A stretch of DNA of 49,332 nucleotides, taken from NCBI GenBank assembly GCA_018266615.1, contig JAFEAB010000090.1:1-49332 (forward strand), given 5' to 3'. Of the stretch, positions 45,237 through 49,332 are shown one piece after another (the first letter of the stretch is position 1; each line of letters begins with the position of its first letter). Under the pieces are notes generated by a model. It did no database searches. It was not told the origin of the DNA and saw nothing but the letters and a program-made list of their open reading frames with translations. The translations under genes and the position numbers were made by a program. The DNA comes from Bacteroidota bacterium. Its GTDB lineage: Bacteria; Bacteroidota; Bacteroidia; Chitinophagales; Chitinophagaceae.

Positions 45237-47669
45237 TCAGGAATTTGAAAAGTTCATCACCCATTTAATTCGTTTATCTTTTGCTTCTTCTTTTTTCATC
45301 AGCCAGAGGGGATAATATTTACCGGCTGCCCATTGATCGATAAAATTATCGTAGAAGAAACTGCCCGGGTTACCATTTTGTCCGCCGGGGTAAACGCCAA
45401 ATGCTTTTGTTTGCGGTTCGAGGCTAACAATCATTCTCCAGCTTGGGCCATGCGTAGTTTTTGTGGCATTAATAATATGCTCTCCTCCGCCTATGGGAAC
45501 GTGAAGGCGGCTTAAAGCATCCAGCTTAAGAAGGTGTGTGATTTTAGTATCCTTAAAATTTCCCCAATCCATGGTGCCGGTTTCGTCCAGTTTTTCACAA
45601 TCCAGGGCAGTGGCGTTTAGCGCAGCGGCAACTAAATCCTCCAGGGTTTCTTTTTGGGGGGTATTGATATTATCAATAAAAGAATAGGCCGAATCGCGCA
45701 AAAGCGATTCCATTACCGTAAAATCGAGAGGATAACTAATGGGTTGCGGGGCATTCTTATATTCATCCACATACAAGGTATCCCGCAGGTGTTGCCATGC
45801 AAAATAAAAAACGGTAGCACCCCGGCTGCTGAAATCATTTCGTTTATCCCAGGCCTTTAGTTCACCGGCATATTTTTTCGCCTGGGGGCTCAGTAGGCTT
45901 TCATTCAGGTGGTTTATAAAAATGGGAACCACCATTTCAGCAAAAATATTATAGTTATCCGTTTGCATACCCTGCATATCTTCCACGGTAATATTATTCA
46001 ACTCATGTAATTTCCGGTTGATGATAATACCCCTTGCCAGCGGGTAATCGCGGCCCAGGTAATACGGATAAACGGTATCTGCCGGAAACTGGTTGGCGCT
46101 GCTTACAAATCCGCGTTCGGGGTTATATTGAAATGGAGTTTCATCCATAGGAATCATGGCCTGCCACATATAACTGCTATCGGTACCGGGCATAATAAAA
46201 TCGCCTTGTCCCTTCCATTTTGCCGGAAATTCGCCCTGTGTGCGAAGGGCTATTTCGCCGGCCTTATCTGCAAAAACCACATTTTGGCCAGGAGTATGAA
46301 GGTTTAGTACTGCATTCGTGTAATCGTTGTAGTTATGCGCCCTGTTCAATAAATAAAACATCAGCAATTCATCACTGGCATCGTGGGCTTTCCACCTCAC
46401 TGCATAGTTTTTCGTACTGGAAGTACGCTTACCCCCAAACGATTTATCGTACATAACGGGGCCGAAGATGGTATAGGCCACTGTATCAATCATATCCGGT
46501 TTCCCGGCAATTTTAATGCGTTCATACCTGAATGTGGTGGGCAGCCAGGAACTATCAAACCAATATTCCTTGCGGCTTTCATCTTTAAATTTCACCTCGT
46601 AGTAATCACGAACATCTCTTCCACCGTTAGTAAATCCAAAGGCGCAACTATCATTATAGCCTATTACCACCCCAGGTGCACCGGGGAAACTCACTCCATA
46701 CGCATTAAATGCAGGGGTGGAAAGCTGGATTTCGTACCAGAGAGAGGGAAGGTTTAAGCCCAAATGCGGATCGTTGCAGAGAATGGGATATCCGGAAGCT
46801 GTTTTTGTGCCACTAACTGCCCAGTTGTTACTTCCATTGGCTTTATCTGCCTTACTATACTCTTCAGCAGAAATTGTATCTCTGGCAAAGTAAAGCGAAT
46901 CGGCTGTAGCCGGAGTTTGGGGATGAACTTTGGGTGCCTGGTACACCGTCCCTTTAGGAATAATAGGGTCAATGGAATCGTGATAAGTGGGGAAAAGGGC
47001 CTTAAATTGTTCGGGAGAAAAATAATTTTTAGCATTCGTCATTTCAAAATCCTCCTCATGGCTGGCGAGGTCGTAGCTCATATACTTTAAAAACAGTGCC
47101 GATTTCAGATTCGACCACTTTTCAGGATAATAACCCAACAATTTATATTCGAGCGGGAGATTGGCGCGGGTTAATGATTCGATATAGGCATTTACCCCGG
47201 AAGTATAGGCATCACATTCGCCCTTTACCCTTTCATCTTTCTCCATTTCCTTTAATGAATTTTCGGCAGCGAATACCATTCCCAGCCGGCGAAACTCACG
47301 GTCGTGGTTAAGGGCTATATCTCCTACCACTTCACTTGCCCTGCCGGCGGCGGCCAGGGTTTGCAATTCCATTTGCCACAGCCTGAATTTGGCATGGAGA
47401 TATCCCTGCACAAAATATGCGTCGTTTTCCTGTTCGGCAAATACATGAGGAACCAGCCGGTCGTCGAGGTAAACGGTTACTTTGCCGGTCAATCCTTTCA
47501 ATGAAAGGGATGCATTAAAATCCTCTTTCACGGGTTCTGCATTTTGCCAAATTCCTTCCTGCGGGGATAACAGGCGGCCCAATGGAGCTGGGAGTAGGAC
47601 TTTTGAATTCAGGATAATGCACAATGCAATGGTGACGGCGGAGGTCAAAATAAAAAATACGATTCTCAT
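45237..47669 (-). CDS. Penicillin acylase family protein (Ntn hydrolase)
   Basis: An 810-residue enzyme of the N-terminal nucleophile hydrolase superfamily, which cleaves amide bonds after autocatalytic processing. The nucleophile is Ser280 in SNNWAVSG, where the precursor is cut to alpha and beta chains. The alpha chain carries VTVYLDDRLVPHVFA and the beta chain NDPHLGLNLPSLWYE and ITKTTHGPSWR-like segments. Two starts are possible: ATG at 47729 or at 47669. I prefer 47669, which places MRIVFFILTSAVTIAL as the membrane signal and leaves 76 nt to miaE instead of 16. Acyl-homoserine lactones or N-acyl amino acids are plausible substrates for this family (family knowledge). Confidence 0.9.
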   Translation of the reverse strand: MRIVFFILTSAVTIALCIILNSKVLLPAPLGRLLSPQEGIWQNAEPVKEDFNASLSLKGLTGKVTVYLDDRLVPHVFAEQENDAYFVQGYLHAKFRLWQMELQTLAAAGRASEVVGDIALNHDREFRRLGMVFAAENSLKEMEKDERVKGECDAYTSGVNAYIESLTRANLPLEYKLLGYYPEKWSNLKSALFLKYMSYDLASHEEDFEMTNAKNYFSPEQFKALFPTYHDSIDPIIPKGTVYQAPKVHPQTPATADSLYFARDTISAEEYSKADKANGSNNWAVSGTKTASGYPILCNDPHLGLNLPSLWYEIQLSTPAFNAYGVSFPGAPGVVIGYNDSCAFGFTNGGRDVRDYYEVKFKDESRKEYWFDSSWLPTTFRYERIKIAGKPDMIDTVAYTIFGPVMYDKSFGGKRTSSTKNYAVRWKAHDASDELLMFYLLNRAHNYNDYTNAVLNLHTPGQNVVFADKAGEIALRTQGEFPAKWKGQGDFIMPGTDSSYMWQAMIPMDETPFQYNPERGFVSSANQFPADTVYPYYLGRDYPLARGIIINRKLHELNNITVEDMQGMQTDNYNIFAEMVVPIFINHLNESLLSPQAKKYAGELKAWDKRNDFSSRGATVFYFAWQHLRDTLYVDEYKNAPQPISYPLDFTVMESLLRDSAYSFIDNINTPQKETLEDLVAAALNATALDCEKLDETGTMDWGNFKDTKITHLLKLDALSRLHVPIGGGEHIINATKTTHGPSWRMIVSLEPQTKAFGVYPGGQNGNPGSFFYDNFIDQWAAGKYYPLWLMKKEEAKDKRIKWVMNFSNS

Positions 47670-47745
47670 AAGCGGCCTTAATATCCCGAAATTAAAATAT
47701 TTGCCATAGTTTTCTGCATTAAAACGCATAAGATAATTTTACAGG

Positions 47746-48360
47746 ATGAATGAAAATTTAAGTGAACACACCCGGAATATCCTGGGGTTAAGGCTTCCCA
47801 CCGATCCGAGGTGGGTGAATCTGGCAGAGATAGAACTGGAAGAAATCCTTACAGACCATGCCTATTGTGAGCAAAAAGCGGCTACTACCTGCATCAGTCT
47901 GATCCAAAAAAATCCCGACAAAGAACTCCTTGTGGAGGAATTAAGTCCTATTGTTACGGAAGAATGGGGGCATTTCAGGATGGTATTGGCAGAATTAAAA
48001 AAGCGAAAACTATCATTGGGGAAGCAGCGCAGGGATGAGTATGTGAACAGATTACTTGAATTTCAGAAGAAAGGAGGAAGCCCAATGGAACGTTTTCTTG
48101 ATCAGATGCTTATTATGGCGCTTATTGAGGCAAGGAGTTGCGAACGGTTTAAGCGGCTAAGTGAAGGGATGGAGGATGCGTATATGCGTAAATTTTATCG
48201 AAAATTCATGGAGAGCGAAGCGGGGCATTACACCTTATTCATTACTCTGGCCGAACATTATGTAGATAAAAAGAAGGTACGTAAACGATGGGCGGAATGG
48301 TTGGAATATGAGAAACTGCTGATGAATGAAATTGCCCTTCGGGGAGACAGAGTACATTAA
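47746..48360 (+). CDS. miaE: tRNA-(ms2io6A)-hydroxylase
   Basis: A 204-residue diiron oxygenase that hydroxylates the isopentenyl group of ms2i6A at position 37 of tRNAs. Ligand segments are in order: EQKAATTC, VTEEWGHFRMV, MALIEARSCERF and MESEAGHYTLF, consistent with the ferritin-like four-helix diiron site. The protein is close to the normal length. It faces away from the penicillin acylase gene, and a near -7 box (AATATTTG, 47696-47703) lies within 50 nt upstream. It converges on the GSCFA gene, 56 nt away. The modification links wobble-side decoding to oxygen and iron supply (family knowledge). Confidence 0.93.
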   Translation: MNENLSEHTRNILGLRLPTDPRWVNLAEIELEEILTDHAYCEQKAATTCISLIQKNPDKELLVEELSPIVTEEWGHFRMVLAELKKRKLSLGKQRRDEYVNRLLEFQKKGGSPMERFLDQMLIMALIEARSCERFKRLSEGMEDAYMRKFYRKFMESEAGHYTLFITLAEHYVDKKKVRKRWAEWLEYEKLLMNEIALRGDRVH

Positions 48361-48416
48361 AAAAATGGGGAGATAGCGCAGGAAATGCAAGAATTACCAA
48401 TTCATTTGACAGCCAT

Positions 48417-49332
48417 TTATTTCAATCCATTTTCAAAAAAAAGGGATTCTTCTCCAAAATTCAAATAAGGATAGGATTCTTTTAGCGTTCTGATTTTTTC
48501 CAATTGATCCTGCAGAAACTTTTTATGCTGATCGGAAGAAGGATTAAACGGTTTATGATTTCTTGCCTGCATTATGCCTGCTATTGCTTTCATTAGTTCC
48601 CTGGAAGGCTCATCAATGCAGGCTGTACAAAATTTTTCCCATACATAATTCGTGGCGGCATAATTTGGATGAGCCATATCCTCTGCAAAGAACCTGTAAT
48701 CCCGAAGATCATCAATCACCAATTCGTAAGAGGGAAAATAGATTGTCTTGTTATCGTCGGTAACCTGATGTACAGCCTGTATTAAAGAGGCTTTACTCCG
48801 GTTATTTTCTATAAATCCTTCCCGGAGGTGCCTGACGGGGCTGATGGTGAAAATGATTTTTGCGGAAGAATTCACCCTGTGAATTACTTCAATCATTTGG
48901 GATAAAACTGCCTCAACTTCCGCCGAAGGCAGCAACCGGCGGTTAAATTTATCTGCTGGAATTTTATGGCAATTAGCAACTGCCTGAGGGTATTCCGGAC
49001 CAGATAAAATATCTCTTCTTTCATACACAAAGGCAGAGCCCAGGGTAATGAGAACCCAATCTGCCGTAGAAACATATTCCTGCCCCAATGTAAGAGAATC
49101 ATTGATTTTGCGCAGGCTATCTTCCGCATAAACTGCCGAGTAACGCGTGTGGTGATCCCAATTCCCCCAAACACCATTAAAATTAAAAAGTTCATCCTTC
49201 GTGTAAGGGATACCAGTAGCATACCGTTCTAAAGATTTCCAAATACTTACCGGGTTAAAAAGGATCCCATTGGGGTTTTCGAACGTATCAAATTTATGCC
49301 AGGAAAGTTTGGCTCCTATTTGCTCGGTAAAG
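48417..49332 (-). CDS. GSCFA domain protein, N-terminus cut by window edge
   Basis: The frame is open without a stop from 48417 to the window edge, giving about 304 residues. At the right edge it reads FTEQIGAKLSWHKFD, just after the GSCF signature that names the family, so only about 20-35 residues are missing. NPNGILFNPVSI, WDHHTRYS, and FAEDMAHPNYAATNYVWEKF match the GSCFA/SGNH-hydrolase-like pattern, with the latter holding the Asp-x-x-His pair typical of the catalytic block. The family is common in Bacteroidota and probably acts on acylated or glycan substrates; none is known. Confidence 0.9.
   Translation of the reverse strand, partial: FTEQIGAKLSWHKFDTFENPNGILFNPVSIWKSLERYATGIPYTKDELFNFNGVWGNWDHHTRYSAVYAEDSLRKINDSLTLGQEYVSTADWVLITLGSAFVYERRDILSGPEYPQAVANCHKIPADKFNRRLLPSAEVEAVLSQMIEVIHRVNSSAKIIFTISPVRHLREGFIENNRSKASLIQAVHQVTDDNKTIYFPSYELVIDDLRDYRFFAEDMAHPNYAATNYVWEKFCTACIDEPSRELMKAIAGIMQARNHKPFNPSSDQHKKFLQDQLEKIRTLKESYPYLNFGEESLFFENGLK

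Noticed and set aside
48893..49222. Apparent second reading frame near the right edge suggesting a frameshift in the GSCFA gene
   Set aside because: Translating the reverse strand through the edge in the same frame as the 48417 gene gives continuous GSCFA-like sequence (FTEQIGAKLS, NPNGILFNPVSI, WDHHTRYS), so the other frame is a shadow and the gene is intact.

Overview
The window looks like ordinary chromosome from a member of the Bacteroidota, most likely the Chitinophagaceae or a close relative (inference). The gene content fits: TonB-dependent receptors with carboxypeptidase-regulatory domains, a GLPGLI protein, DUF5686, DUF1599, DUF3276/PUR and BT_3928-type proteins, and a FAS1 lipoprotein. 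So do the promoters: eight exact copies of the Bacteroidota -7 element TAnnTTTG stand in front of genes, and ribosome binding sites are mostly absent. I see no rRNA, tRNA, CRISPR array, insertion sequence, integrase or phage gene.

Layout. 1-10.1 kb: the start of an FHS-type sugar transporter (cut by the left edge), then a glycogen synthesis locus (glgA-glgC, and glgB followed by a TPR protein). A reverse-strand outer-membrane beta-barrel/GLPGLI pair interrupts it. 10.5-13.0 kb: a reverse-strand run of small metabolic genes (DUF1684, arginase, VOC, DUF1801). 13.2-19.0 kb: nrnA and a two-domain FKBP lipoprotein; folP facing away from DUF1599-BT_3928; and a lone DppB-type permease. 19.2-20.0 kb: a DUF2975 membrane protein with a small Xre regulator. 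20.4-28.8 kb: a GNAT enzyme, gyrA, a saccharopine-dehydrogenase-like enzyme, a sirtuin and EVE pair, a PUR-family protein and an ABC exporter. 28.9-35.3 kb: an MBL hydrolase, an SpmA-SpmB fusion, ychF and an exported prolyl oligopeptidase. 35.6-39.6 kb: a TonB receptor and FAS1 lipoprotein operon. 39.8-49.3 kb: purC overlapping a SET-domain gene, trhO, a DUF5686/small membrane protein/penicillin-acylase operon, miaE, and a GSCFA gene cut by the right edge.

How the parts work together. GlgC makes ADP-glucose, GlgA polymerises it and GlgB branches it, so the first 9 kb encodes glycogen storage; no degradation gene is visible. Several operons are cell-envelope pairs: a beta-barrel with GLPGLI, a TonB receptor with a FAS1 lipoprotein, and an acylase, membrane protein and DUF5686 run. 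I find no clear new defence or mobile system. The most useful leads are a GC-rich palindromic element found almost identically in two convergent intergenic gaps (with a weaker third copy), -7 boxes placed only 5-9 nt before several start codons, an unusual GyrA quinolone-determining region, an ABC exporter whose catalytic Glu is Asp, the TonB-FAS1 operon, and a possible small transcript near 29.9 kb.
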